A stretch of DNA of 64,000 bases from Chamaecrista fasciculata. Its lineage: Eukaryota > Streptophyta > Magnoliopsida > Fabales > Fabaceae. A program made the position numbers and the translations under genes. The notes beneath the pieces are model-generated. The model worked only from the letters and a program-made list of their open reading frames with translations. It searched no databases and was not told where the DNA came from. Shown piece by piece: positions 1 to 11,197 of this stretch (positions are counted from its first letter, which is position 1; the number at the start of each line of letters is the position of its first letter). The stretch covers positions 28,124 through 92,123 of the forward strand of contig QANZ01020985.1 of the NCBI GenBank assembly GCA_003254925.1, read 5' to 3'.

Positions 1-636
1 GATGAGTTAAAATAATCCTAGGATTATTTTGCAATATTCCCAAGAATGTTACAATCTTATGTTTGGTTCAACTTTGATATTCCTGGGAATGTTTAATACT
101 TTTACAAATATGCCCTTGACTTTTTATTCTCAACCAACCAATAGTTTATCAAATGTAGAAATTCTTCAAAAAAATTCATGAGAAAAATACTATATCATAA
201 AGAAATAATTATATCATAATTAAAATTTTTAAATAACATTAATAGATTCATGAGAAAAATACTATTTCATAACACAATGTCCATAATTCTCAACATAATA
301 AAATTGTCTAAAAAAGTCTCACTCAACAAAGAGTTGTAAAATGACAAAAATGAAAAGTGACCGGGGTTTGTAGAGAAAGAATTAATTAATTAGAGGAAAT
401 TTATTAGGGGTAATAAAGTAATTTTGGATGGGAAAAATAATCCCATGTCATGGGATTAGACTAATCCCACCCCCTAAGGTGGGATTAGAAAATAACTATT
501 TTAGGAAATTATCATATTCCTGGGAATACAATATTCCCGAGACTAATTTTTCAATCCTCGTACCAAACACGGGATTACTCTAGTCCGGAGCTCATAATCC
601 CAGGACTATTTTTTCAGTCCGTGTACCAAACGCCTC
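1..636. repeat. MITE-like element, copy 1 (cut by window edge)
   Basis: From the first base this matches the element at 3596-4347 in the same orientation. Shared segments include the GATGAGTTAAAA region, TTTGGTTCAACTTTGATA, and an end reading TCAGTCCGTGTACCAAACG. The intact copy has GCGTTTGGTACACGG at one end and its inverse at the other, so this is a non-coding TIR element missing about 95 bp on the left. The GCGTTTGG terminus resembles PIF/Harbinger or hAT MITEs; the superfamily is inferred. Confidence 0.7.
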
Positions 637-1271
637 CTTAGATTATTGTGTTGAAATGGAACGTCTAATGAGTCATGAGTGTATTTGTACAAATTGGTCC
701 TCAAATTTTGTTAAACCACTAATATATTTGTACAATTTAGTCCCTAGAATATAGAAAGAACATGCAAAAAAAAAATGTCATCTTAATTAGACATAACCTG
801 TTACACATAAATACATAATTGTGGACAATTTTCTACACTTACTATTTATAGTAATTGTTTTTATAAGAAACAAGTAAAATATATATTATATGAAAGTCAA
901 ATACCACTTATATTCAATCAGAGAATCCAAAACTGATACAACAAATAAAGCATAACACATAAATTTTGTTGAACTAAGGGCGAAATAAGCGAATAAACTG
1001 ATCCTATAAAGGAGATATCTTGAGGATGAAAAATCAACACAATATGTTGTCAACAAGTCGTTTACTATTATACTTACTGTTTATCAGACTAAGAATCACC
1101 ATCTCGGATGTAGATGCCACTAATTTCATCATATAAGTGATAGTTGAAAGAAGACTAGATCTGGAGCAAAGGAAGCCACCACTAAAGGGAACTGAATCAT
1201 ATAATTTAATGAACCGCATAAAATAGTATTAATTAACTGCATATAATTAAGTATTAATGAACATAAAATTT
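637..1271. other. AT-rich intergenic DNA, nothing recognised
   Basis: AT-rich spacer. A short piece near 690-745 has the 'tttagtccctag' wording typical of the inverted-repeat elements elsewhere in the window, so it may be a decayed arm. No gene, RNA or complete repeat is visible. A 61-codon reading frame on the - strand at 1034-1219 has no recognisable similarity. Confidence 0.5.
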
Positions 1272-1285
1272 AAAGTATTAATGAA

Positions 1286-1477
1286 CTATCAAGTATCAAC
1301 AAGTGTTTGATGTAGCGGCTAAGCGAGCTACATCCTAGGGAGAGTACCCAAGTTTGATCCATAGAGTCGACATTGTTGGGAGGGCTCTGACCATTTCATC
1401 TCTGTGGTCCGAATGAAATTAGTCTTTGTTTATACCGTTATACAGATAGGCGGGAGATACCTATGACTTAACCGGAA
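1286..1477 (+). mobile_element. tRNA-derived SINE, full length
   Basis: A 14-bp direct repeat AAAGTATTAATGAA flanks the unit at 1272-1285 and 1478-1491. Inside, TAGCGGCTAAGCGAGC resembles a tRNA A box, and AGTTTGATCC about 35 bases later resembles a B box. The 3' end reads AGGCGGGAGATACC, then TGACTTAACCGG and an A run. A second, 5'-truncated copy of the same 3' half lies at 41757-41866. Pol III boxes, A tail and target duplication together fit a plant tRNA-SINE. Nearby 'gtattaatgaa' motifs make the exact duplication slightly ambiguous. Confidence 0.72.
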
Positions 1478-1556
1478 AAAGTATTAATGAAATGTTATTT
1501 ATAGTAATTTAAATGTACTCAAACCTCATTGCAAAGATAAACATAAAATAATGATA

Positions 1557-1712
1557 GGCAAAAATATTTTTAGTACTCTCAAAGTATGATGTCAATTTCA
1601 ATTATACTTCCTAAATTTTTTTTTAGTGAGATTATACCTTCAATGTTACACATTTGAGTCAATTGTACCCTTAATGTTTTATATTTGAGTCAATCATAAG
1701 CGCGATGTTATA
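1557..1712. repeat. Single arm of an inverted-repeat element
   Basis: Begins GGCAAAAATATTTTTAGTACTCTC and continues with repeated 'attatacc...gagtcaattgtacc' phrases. This is the arm composition seen in complete elements at 2199-3035 and 60299-60560. No opposite arm is found next to it, so it is a one-ended remnant. The rest of 1492-2198 is AT-rich without recognisable features. Confidence 0.45.
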
Positions 1713-2198
1713 TTAAAATTTTAAATTATTTTCTGACAGTGAATTCAAACTCTTGAAGAAAAGGACAATTTGTTTCGTGTTGTAAAATAGAGAGATGCAT
1801 ATAAAAACTCAGGGTTAAAATGTTTTTTTGGTAAAAAAAATAAATTTTATGGGTTACATTGGAAAAATATATATGTGGGAACCAAAACATTCAGCTCTAA
1901 TGGATTGCCCATTTAGGTATAGATCAGTTTCTTACAACCAATCAACTGGGCCAATCTAAGTATTTAACAAATAAGACTTAGAAAGCATTAATTAGCTCAT
2001 CTTTTTCAGTCCAAAAAAGATATATATATATAATAAGCCCATTGTAGGAAGGACCAAGCAATATGGGTTAGCCTAAACGCAAAGATCATACCATAGACAT
2101 TATTAAAATGGGTTTTCTTGAATTTTAATGTTGTGAGCAAGGTAAGGTGTCTTGAATTAAATAGATATAATTTGACAAGTTCTTTTATGTATATTTTC

Positions 2199-3035
2199 GG
2201 GTAAAGTATTGTTGTTACCCAATACCTCCGACATATGGGGTCATTTTCAGTTATATTTCTAAAAATTTTTTGATCAATTATACCTTTGAGTTAATTATAC
2301 CCCAACCCCTAAATAATTACAAAATAGTCCAAAATATTTGTTATTTTTAACAAACAGGTCTTTAGAAGCCATTAACAACTCTCTTTCTCTTACCCTTAAA
2401 CATCACCATCACACTTCATCGTCGTCGTCTACTCTGTCTTCGTTTCCATTGACATGGTCCTCCTCGTTGTCCTTAGCTTCCTAGTCTCCCTAAATTACGT
2501 CGTTCGCATCCTTTTTCCTTCCCTTACAACCGTCTCTCTCACTCATCTACTCTATTTTGCCTCTCTCTCCAAAAGGGTTTTGAAGTTACTTTACTTCTCA
2601 ATTTCAACGACCACAGCAGCATCGCCACCAGAGATTGTGTGTTAACGCCGAAAGCTAGAGTATTGGTATTTCTGTTTGATTTTTCTGTATTCGAGGCTAA
2701 CCGACAAGTTTAATTTGTGTGTGGTTGTCGGAATTGTGAAAAACAGAGGGGAGAGATTTTTCGGGGCTCTCAATTACAGGGACTAGTTCGTTAAAGATGA
2801 CAAACATTCTGGATTGTTTTGTAATTAGTTAGAGACTCGTGTGAAAGAAAAATCTTGAGAGAATGAAGGATTTCTAAATAATGGAAATTTAAGGACCTTA
2901 AAACAAAAAAAAATGCCAGATTGGGGTATAATTGACTCAAATGTGAAATTTTGAGGGTATAATTGACCAAAAAATAACAGTGGGGGTATAACTGAAATGA
3001 CTCCATACGTTGGGGGTATTAACAGTTCTTTTGTC
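2199..3035. mobile_element. MULE-like inverted-repeat element with non-repeat core
   Basis: The left arm starts GGGTAAAGTATTG and the right arm ends in the inverse of GACAAAAGAACTGTTA. Both arms repeat 'ggggtataattgactcaaa'-type phrases. Flanks are TATATTTTC (2190-2198) and TATATTTTT (3036-3044), an 8/9 match to a 9-bp target duplication. The core, about 2380-2780, is richer in GC and looks like a captured leader/coding segment: CT-rich, then an open stretch with a hydrophobic start at 2454-2645. I cannot assign the core to a gene. Confidence 0.6.
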
Positions 3036-3059
3036 TATATTTTTTTAATAAATTAATAA

Positions 3060-3325
3060 TTTAATTTTTAAAAGATTATTAAGTTGACAACTCAATTTCT
3101 AAAAAATTTAAATACACATTTTGGTCCTTCAAAGATTAAAACAATATACTCTTTAGTCGTTAAAAATTAAAACGGTATACAGTTTATTCTATGAAAATGG
3201 TTGATAAGTATATTATTTTGATCTTTCAAGGACTAAATTGTATATTTTGATCTTTTAGAGATCAAGTTGTCAGTTTATTATTTTTTTAGGAACCAAATTA
3301 TTAGTTGACTCTGTTTCTTATTTTG
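3060..3325. repeat. Inverted-repeat element, 'ggtccttcaaagattaaaacaat' family
   Basis: One half reads 'gttgacaactcaatttc...ttttggtccttcaaagatt' and the other half carries the inverse, 'tgatcttttagagatcaagttgtcag'. The same family occurs at 28189-28431 and 29799-30071. Ends are decayed here, so limits are approximate. Non-coding. Confidence 0.55.
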
Positions 3326-3595
3326 CTTCTAGAGGTTGCTCATACCCTTTTAAAAAGGTTGATTTTAAAAAATATTATTCAAAATTTTTAGCCATTTCAT
3401 AATTCAACAAGATGGATGAATGATTGATAGCACAAGTATGAGTATATTGTGGCACAAAACACAAACACACACACATATATAAATATATATATATATTATT
3501 AAAATATAACTCAAATTTTTATATTACAAGTAAACAATTTGCTCTTTGTTATATATATATATATATATGTTATCAATATAACTATATGGGCGCGT

Positions 3596-4347
3596 TTGGT
3601 ACACGGATTATTTTTTTATTTCCGGGAATTATATTTCTGGGAATGTGATTTCCAGGAATATGATTCCCACGAAAATAAAAATATCTATTTGGATGAGTTA
3701 AAACAGTTATGAGATTATTTTGCAATATTCTTATTAATATTACAATCTTTTGTTTGGTTCAACTTTGATAATCCTGGTAATATTTGATATTTTTCCAAAT
3801 ATGTCATTGACTTTTTATTCTCAAATAATAACTTATCAAATGCAAAAATTCTCCAAAACAATTAATAAGAATACTTTGAAAAAATGTTCTTTGTTTTTAC
3901 ATCATTGATGATTTATCAAGAAAATACTATTTCAAAACATAATGTCATAATTCTTAAAATTAAAAAATAGTCTAAAAAATCATCACTCAAAATATAACTA
4001 TAATTGTCAAAGTAAAACTTAATTAGTTAGGTTTGACAAAGAGAATAAAATTAGATGAGAGTTGGAGAGAGTTTGTAGAACAAAATTTAATTAGCTAAGT
4101 TTAATGAGGGTAAATTAGTCATTTTCGGTGGACCAAAATAGTCTCATCCCATCGGATTAGACTAAACCCACCCCTTAGGGTAGGATCAAAAAATAACTAT
4201 TTTTGGAAATTATGTTATTCCTGGGAATACAATATCTCCGGGAGTAATTTTTTGATCCGCGTACCAAAATCAGGATTAGTTTATGTCGGAGCTCCTAATC
4301 CCGAGATTATTTTTTCAATCCGTGTACTAAACGCCCCTAAGTACCGG
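3596..4347. repeat. MITE-like element, copy 2 (complete)
   Basis: About 750 bp bounded by GCGTTTGGTACACGGATTA on the left and the inverse, AATCCGTGTACTAAACGC, on the right. Internal subterminal stretches repeat 'ttcctgggaat' in both orientations. The sequence parallels 1-636 throughout. No coding capacity. The GGGCG(CG)TTTGG terminus suggests a PIF/Harbinger- or hAT-derived MITE; the target duplication was not clear. Confidence 0.68.
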
Positions 4348-4509
4348 TGATCTTTGGTATTACTAATGGTTCCTAAGTTTAAGTTGAGAAATATTTAAAA
4401 TTAACTGTAAACATAATTGATCCTTAAAAATATACTCGAATTGATAACTAGCTAGTTTTTAAAAATGTAGTAGTCTACAAACTTTTTTTTTCCTTTATAA
4501 GTAGTCTAT

Positions 4510-4532
4510 GTCCCTTCGGGGACATCCGATAA
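4510..4532 (+). pseudogene. Retroposed 5' fragment of U6 snRNA
   Basis: GTCCCTTCGGGGACATCC plus GATAA is identical to the conserved 5' stem-loop of plant U6 snRNA (from knowledge of that RNA). It sits between two direct copies of AAGTAGTCTA at 4499-4508 and 4534-4543, as expected for a reverse-transcribed insertion with a target duplication. The rest of U6 is absent, and no upstream USE/TATA pair is evident at the right spacing, so it is a dead remnant. Confidence 0.6.
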
Positions 4533-4745
4533 GAAGTAGTCTACATACTTAATCCTTAAAAGGAATAGTTATTAATTTGTATATCTTTTAAGGCCTGTTT
4601 ATTTTAAAATTAATATATACACACTTATTTTGAAAAATAACTAACAAGAAATAGACATGAAAAATCATAGATGATGAGTAGCATACCTTTGCTCATCAAT
4701 TAGTGCAGAGAAAAGCATAAAGAAGTTTTAATATTTTATATATCA

Positions 4746-5260
4746 AAGGGTCATTTTGGTCCTAAATCTATGCTTTAATATTTATTTTGGTCCTTTATGT
4801 TTTAAAATGTTCAAATTGGTCCTACATATTCGTAAAAGGTTTTATTTTAGTCATAAACTATTGAATTTTGTCATATTTCTCTCGTCTCTAATTTCAAGTT
4901 CAAAGGATTTGTTAAGAGTAACTCGTAATTCTAAATTGATTGCATTCGAATTTGCAACGAGAGAGATATAATCAATTTTGCTTGCTTGACCATGAAACAT
5001 GCAGTGTACTTTTTAGACTAATTTATTTGACCTTGTTTGTTGACGGCTCCAACTAGATAAAAAAAAGTACTCTTTGATAACAATATGTAACTATGAACCT
5101 GTCATATACTCAAACTTGAAACGAGAAAAATATGACCATAGTTAATAGTTTGGGACCAAAATAAAACATTTTGCCAACATTTAGAACCAATTTGAACATT
5201 TTGAAACATAAAAGACCAAAATGAACATTAGAGCATACATTTAGGACCAAATTGACCCTT
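4746..5260. repeat. Inverted-repeat element, 'GAGTTACTCTT' family (family A)
   Basis: The left arm starts GGGTCATTTTGGTCCTAAAT and the right arm ends in the inverse, GGACCAAATTGACCC. The middle carries the family-A module: 'tctctcgtctctaatttcaagttc...gttaagagtaactcgtaattc'. The same module recurs near 15.6, 16.4, 19.5, 22.2, 25.3, 27.3 and 35.2 kb. Non-coding. Confidence 0.65.
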
Positions 5261-5311
5261 TAACCAAATTTATATACATGTCGCTCAACTTTCAATAGTA
5301 ATACAAAAAAC

Positions 5312-5902
5312 CAATGTTATGAAACCCGAACCGGACCAGACGGTTGAACCGGTCCGATCGGGACCCGAGAGTGAAGACGACTCAGTTTGGACCGTTATGA
5401 AGATTGGATCGCTTTGAACCGCCAAAAACCGCTTCGGACCGGATTGACCCGGGACCCGGAGCAGTTTTTAGAAAACCGGCCGGGTCACTATCTTCTACGA
5501 AAAATTCATGTCTTTTTTAGCTTTTTTTGTTGATTTTGTGGGCCAAATGAAAAAAAGTAATATGAAACTCAATAAAAAATATTGTAAACCTATTAAAAGT
5601 TTAAAACAAAGAAAAAAACTCATTGTTTTTCATTTTTGCTAACCTAATAATTATTCATGTTGTGACTTTTGTATATTTTATTTATGTAGGACAATGAAAT
5701 TATGGATTCACAAGTATATCTTATTGTTATATAAAGTTTATAATTATATTTTATCAATTATGGAATATTTATATTGAAAATAATTAATATTTATTTTATT
5801 TATATATTTATGACATCATCCGGTTCGACCATCGATTCAACCGATTGAACTAATCAACCTGTGACCTGAAGGTCACTCTCCGAACTAGTTTTAATAACAT
5901 TG
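5312..5902. mobile_element. hAT-like non-autonomous element rich in CCGGTTC
   Basis: The left end reads CAATGTTATGAAACCCGAACC and the right end is the inverse, 'actagttttaataacattg'. GC-rich arms full of 'ccggttcgacc/gaaccggtcc' surround an AT-rich core. Flanks CAAAAAAC (5304-5311) and CAAAAAAA (5903-5910) form an approximate 8-bp duplication, as in hAT elements. A related piece lies at 34425-34812. Confidence 0.5.
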
Positions 5903-5910
5903 CAAAAAAA

Positions 5911-6544
5911 TCTTTGGAATTTTAAAAAACTTGTATATTAGTAAATATTTTCATATAACCAATTACTTAAGGTGAATTTTAAATTAATTTGAGTTAGTAA
6001 TATAATGATTAAAAAAGTCAGTGAAACAAATTGACCGCGTTGATCAATTATATATCCATAATATCAAAACTTCAAAAAGTTTGAGCCTTTGAGGGTTAAC
6101 ATGTATAAAATCTCGTTAAACTTTATTTATTGTAAAAATAAAAAAGATTCAACTAATTTTTTATGTGTAAATAATTTTATTCGGTAAGATTTTTTTAAAA
6201 TTTTTTGCTATTATTAATTATAACAATAATTAATTTTAAGTTTAATTTGAATTAACATAAAATACACGATAATAATCATTAATAAACTTAATTTTTTTAA
6301 TTAGAAAATTTTATAGTCACTCATCAAAACTTCATGATTTCATAGTCACTCATCTTTCAAAATTCAATTGTTTCTTTTGTACATTATACTAAAGTCTACT
6401 AATATTTTTTTTTTTTGCATTTTACCCAAATTTAATGGCAATACAAGTTTTGAATTTTTTTTCAATTATAGGTTTTTCTCATTTATATATGTGGATTAGA
6501 CGAAACTAATTTCATTTGAGTATGAAGTGAACAATTAAAGGCCC
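5911..6544. other. AT-rich intergenic DNA, nothing recognised
   Basis: Roughly 80% A+T with homopolymer runs. No open reading frame of note, no inverted-repeat arm and no RNA signature was seen. Confidence 0.5.
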
Positions 6545-6625
6545 TACAACAATAACAACTTCATAACTCAAACTTAGGTTTCTCAATGTGAGATACAGCT
6601 CGCTTGCCACTACGCTACATATTTG
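6545..6625 (-). mobile_element. tRNA-like SINE relic
   Basis: Read on the - strand, the segment starts near TAGCGTAGTGGCAAGCGAGC (A-box-like), followed about 35 bases later by AAGTTTGAGTTAT (a decayed B box), and ends in a TTGTTATTGTTG-type tail. This is the usual arrangement of plant tRNA-derived SINEs. No clear target duplication was found and the B box is poor. Confidence 0.35.
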
Positions 6626-6629
6626 TTAA

Positions 6630-7440
6630 TTACAAGTTATTGATTAATATATACAAATATGGGTTGATCCAAATAAAGACTACACTAAACGCTATTTAGT
6701 TGGTAAAGATTACAAAGTCTCACCTCGCAGCAGCATGAACATTCCCCTTGAAAGCTACAGTGAGTGCAAGAAACCAAATATTTTATGAAATTAAATGACA
6801 TACATAAGTTAATTAATTGAGTGAAGAATATATAGTTTAGGGTTGAGACAAAATGGGACCCATCAAATATCCGATGCTTCACTCCATCATCATGAGATTT
6901 TGGAAGAACTTTGTGAATTGATTAGGAAAGCCATAATTGCTGCATGGAATTCTGCACATATTTATTATACTCACTTTTCATAATATATTTCTCATTGGTT
7001 GGCTGCCTGGGCCTTCTTCTTAGTGTTTCTGCCTCCCTCTTTCTCTCTTCTTTCACACACAAATTGCTCCAAATTGTAACCCTGTTTTTGGAGTATATTA
7101 TCAATTACACTTTTGAACTTTGTATTTTAGAAATGATGAACATGTCGGATCCGTAGCTTTTGCTTTTTTTTTTTTGGGTGAGTTGTTTTTTTCTTTCTTA
7201 CGAAGTATATACCACCCAATGCAATATTATTTGAAATTGAAAGATTTTGGAGCCTCAACAGTCCAGGCTTGACTTGGGGCCAAAATATAATAAATAATAT
7301 CTAGAAAATAAAATAAGATGTGAAAGGTATTAAAATGAATAATTTATTGGTATTTCTGATTTACTAGGCAACGAATATGATCTATTAGGAACAATACTGT
7401 GATCCACAATTTGATCGCGGATAAAGACCTTTAGGAGAGA
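6630..7440. other. Intergenic DNA, nothing recognised
   Basis: Overlapping short frames on both strands (for example 6944-7156 and 6922-7104) shadow each other and show no known domain. There is a T run at 7164-7175. No repeat arms were recognised. Confidence 0.45.
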
Positions 7441-7607
7441 GAGAGAGAAAAAAGGACAAGAGAGCATTCTCCTAAATGAAAGCTCTTTTCTCATGTGCAT
7501 AGCATGAGTTTGAGCATTTGAGATGATGGAGGAAAACTTATATTTATAGGAGAAGAAGAGAAGAAAACTTATATTTATAGGAGAAGAAGAGAAGAGAGCT
7601 CAACTAG

Positions 7608-8400
7608 TGTTGAATTTCTTGATGTGGGATATAATAATTATCTTGCGTCATAGGGCAATGCCAAGAGACACATCTTACCCTATGGTAGCTAGCATCGTGC
7701 GCTGCGATGTACGTGATAATAGGCCCAATAATTAGGAGGTCCAATTGGTAGAAGATGCCCTTGGCCCAGCACGCCATAGGCCCACAAGGTAGGGCGAGAA
7801 CGCCCTTAACCCTGCTAGGGCAAGGACGCCCATAACCATAGAGGGCATGGGCGCCCACGGAGCATAAGGTCGCAAGGAATAAGGAAACATTCCCTGAACC
7901 AATCAGGAACCAATCAAGGATCAACCAAGATCCGCTGTCAATCAAGACAAATCGTTCAGATATCCTTCTCATGGATTCTGCCTTGGCCATCAAGGCGCCT
8001 TACGCAAATAAGGAAATAGTGATTCACTTATCCTTAATTAGCAAAACAATATCTTCCTACATGAAATAGGAAAGATTATGATTCACCTCCCATATCACTG
8101 AAGATATCTCTTCTACAATCAAGGAAGTTTCCTTAAACGAACTCTCCTCAATGAGCCTATAAATACAAGATGATAACCCTAGAAAAGGTATGTTACTCAT
8201 GCTACTCATGTTAGCTCATATTCTCCTCTCGTATTACCCAAATACTAACTTAAGCTTCGGAGGTGAATCACAAGGGAGACCCCCTGTGGTTTATTATCTT
8301 GTAGGAAAATCTTGCGGTGAATCGGGAAACGACCCTTGGTCAAATCCTAATTCATCACTGGCGCCGTCCGTGGGGAACAAATCAAAAGCTTTGTTCCTCT
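7608..8400 (+). mobile_element. Gypsy-type LTR followed by primer binding site
   Basis: A TATAAATA box lies at about 8158-8165. The U5-like end contains TAACTTAAGCTTCGGAGG and GGTGAATC. Immediately after an LTR-like CA end (about 8354) comes TGGCGCCGTCCGTGGGGA, the sequence that typically follows the LTR in plant Ty3/gypsy elements. The 5' boundary is uncertain: TGTTGAAT at 7608 is a candidate, but similar sequence with a tandem 'aaaacttatatttataggag' repeat extends back to about 7440. A 129-codon - strand frame (7604-7993) lies inside the LTR and is not a gene. Internal coding sequence is missing. Confidence 0.6.
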
Positions 8401-8529
8401 AAAAATTTTGAGCGTGAAAAAGACGAATAAATTGTTTGATCGAGGGAGTAAATAATATATCTTTATGAAAATTATTTATTATATTATTATTATTATGTAA
8501 AAAAAACATAATAATAACCAAAAGAGAAA

Positions 8530-8778
8530 GAACAAAAAGGGCCGCATACTGAAGCGTTGAAAACCCTTGCCCCTTCAGCCGCACAACGCTGTTGCACAGT
8601 ATCAGCTTCAGCGCCATTGCTGTCACCGCTGTTCACGTCTCCGCCACCGAGCGCCGCAGACTTCGTCGCCGATTAGCATTGGAGAAACGCCGCACACGAC
8701 GCTGCACCAGCTTCGCCTCCACGGAGCTTTTTCTTTCAATGATTCGTTTGCCGCGCTGTCGCCACCGGTCCCGCCATC
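8530..8778. other. GC-rich segment of unknown origin
   Basis: About 250 bp much richer in G+C than its surroundings. It is open in several frames on both strands and contains repeated CGCCG/CGCTG motifs, like a GC-rich first exon or captured fragment. No domain can be recognised. It joins copia integrase sequence abruptly at about 8779. Confidence 0.35.
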
Positions 8779-9115
8779 GATTTTTCATGAAATATAGCCA
8801 AGTAACACGTGAATAATCATCAACAAAAGTAACAGTATTTGAAACCTTGTTTAAAAACGACAGGACAAAGACCCCAAACATCTGAATGGACTAACTCAAA
8901 TGGAGATGTAGCTTGTTTATTGACTCTAGGACTAGATGGAAAACGATGATGTTTGGAAAACTGACACGACTCACAATCCAAAACAGATAAGTGATTGAAC
9001 TGAGGATAAAGTTTCTTAAGAGAAGATAGAGAAGGATGACCTAAACGACAATGCACATCAAAAGGGGAGAGAACACTCGAGCAAGCAACAGGTCGTGGCG
9101 ATTCCAAGACGTATA
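8779..9115 (-). pseudogene. Copia polyprotein fragment (GAG-pre-integrase / integrase)
   Basis: Read on the - strand it encodes FDVHCRLGHPSLSSLKKLYP and then LDCESCQFSKHHR. These are the H-x-H and C-x2-C zinc-binding elements of the copia pre-integrase (HHCC) domain. HSDVWG and VTFVDDYSRVTWLYFMKN follow, containing the first catalytic Asp region of the integrase core. A small deletion at about 8835 shifts the frame just before VTFVDDYSR. The 5' side ends exactly where the LTR at 9116 starts, and the 3' side stops after FMKNR at the GC-rich segment. Gag, reverse transcriptase and RNase H are absent. Clearly Ty1/copia and clearly dead. Confidence 0.85.
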
Positions 9116-11197
9116 TGTTGGAGATTGTGCCCTAGGGCCAATCATTTTATAGATATGTTGAGAACATATCAATTAATTTATGGAGATAAATTAATGGTTA
9201 TCATATTATTAGCATGTTTACTATGATAACAGTCCGTGATTAATTATGAGATAATTAATCTAAACTGTCCCTGGTCGCTCATTCAAGTGGGAACTTGAAA
9301 TGAACTAAGACCAGCATGACCTCGGTGCATGAGATGCACGCACTAGATGCTGGGACGAGAGTCATGGTGCAATTACGTAAGGTGGTTACGAGTTGCTGGA
9401 CTGACCCGGAGAGTCCTGCATGGGTTTAGTCATCAGCTTGTCTCTCTTGTACACCTGTCACGACGCCTTAGACCTGAGGTCATCATTATTCCGGCGTTGC
9501 AGTTGTCAGACTTTGGCTTAGTCTAACGCTGCCCGTAACAGGGTAGTCATAAGGGCTAAGTACGGGTTTGGTTGATTGCCGTGCTGAGGAATGTGGACTG
9601 ACCAAAATTGGGATTTTGTTCCCCATTAAATTGGGAGATATCTTACTGGCGCCCTCGATGAGTCTGTCCAGGAAATGCATGGCCATGCTAGATATTGGGA
9701 CTTACTCAAGGAGATCGAGAAAGTAAAGGTTTGGATCATGGATGACTTTCCCGTGCCTGGTCCATGACCAAGATATCGCAGAACAATAGGGTCGGTGCCA
9801 TGGAGGTACTAAGGTTAAGTCGGTTTTGGTAAAAACCGATAACTCACGTATTTTGGGTAGTCGTGATGGCTTGCTAGAGTCCGCTCACGACTTGTAGGTC
9901 ATGGGGATGACCTACTGCCAACTTCACGTGGGGCCTGCTGGGTCACACACGAGCAGGAACAGGACACCGTTTAAAAGGGACACGAATTAGGGTTAATTCG
10001 TGGGTCACTCCGGTGGCACGATTTAAGACAAAGAGGAAATGTCTGGGACATTATGTCTTGTCTTAATTGATCTACAGTTGTGAAGTATTTAAATTTGTGA
10101 GACAAATTTAAATATAATAATTGTTAAATAATTAATTTGGATTAATTATTTACAATTAAAATATTAAGGAAAAATAATTCAGATAAGGTTCCTAAAAGTT
10201 AGGAAATTATTGAATTATAAAATTCCCTAATATTGGCATGAGGGTGGCGCCTCTTTTATGATATTTAGGTTAATAAAATTGTTTTATTAATTTAAATAAT
10301 AATTTGAATTCAAAAGATTTGATGGAGATATCAAAAGATTTGAATTCAAAAGAGGATCTTTGGTGAGTCATGCTTTCTTAAGAGTTAAGGAAGGTTTTTG
10401 ATTTATAAAATTCCAAAGAAATTTTAGAGGCATATGGCACATCTTAGGTGGGTCCCATGGGAGATTTGATCTCTCATTTTGATTCTCTAAGATTATGATT
10501 TGAATTTAAATTTAATATTATGGTAATATTATAATTTAAAATTCAATTCATGAAAGCCATTATTATTATGATTTAGAATTATAATAATGCTCTAAAAATA
10601 ATTATAAAAACCCTAGGGCTAGGCGCCTAGGTTAAGCCACCATGAGAGAATTCATTTGTGCAATTTTCATCCTCCTAGTTGAGAGAGATAGAAAATTCGC
10701 CTCCTTCAAAACCCCTAGCTTCCAAGTGAGGAAAAATTTGGTTCTCAAGAGTTGAGAGGGGAAAATCGAGTTGGCCTAAGAGTTAGGCAATTCGATTTGT
10801 GGTTGCCAAATTAGGGTTTGTGAGAGAAGGAAAAACAAGAAGAGTTCTTGTGGGGAATTCTCATGCGCCACCTTTTGGAGTTTGAATCAAGAAGGAGTTC
10901 TTGAGTTCAAACACACTGTAGATTGGTCCCTAGTTCTTTTGGAGAAAAGAACTGAAGGCTAGCACCTTGGTGCCCGAAGAAACTGTTCGTGTGGATTACT
11001 GGCAGAGGGAGAACGCTGGGAGTGGGCTCCTTGGACACGCCTTGTACAACCAGAGGATTGAAACTCGTGAGGTATACCACTATCTATAAAAGTTTTAAAT
11101 TCTACTAGCGGATCCGTTCGGGAATTTTAGGACCTAGCGTGTTTTATTTTAATTTTATTTTTGCTTCCGCTGCGTTAGGCGCCTACAATTCCCAACA
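9116..11197 (+). mobile_element. Long LTR (about 2.1 kb) of a copia-type element
   Basis: Begins TGTTGGAGATTGTGCC and ends CAATTCCCAACA, so 5'-TGTTGG...CCAACA-3' is a perfect short terminal inverted repeat. Two bases downstream lies TAGTATCAGAGCC, one mismatch from the initiator-Met tRNA primer site TGGTATCAGAGCC used by many plant copia elements. A TATAAAA-like box is near 10602. The LTR interrupts the copia fragment to its left. No matching second LTR is present in the window, so the element is truncated. Confidence 0.75.

Noticed and set aside
7604..7993. 129-codon frame on the - strand, the longest unbroken frame in the left third
   Set aside because: Lies inside a gypsy-type LTR, antisense to its TATA box and primer site. 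No recognisable domain; composition follows the LTR.
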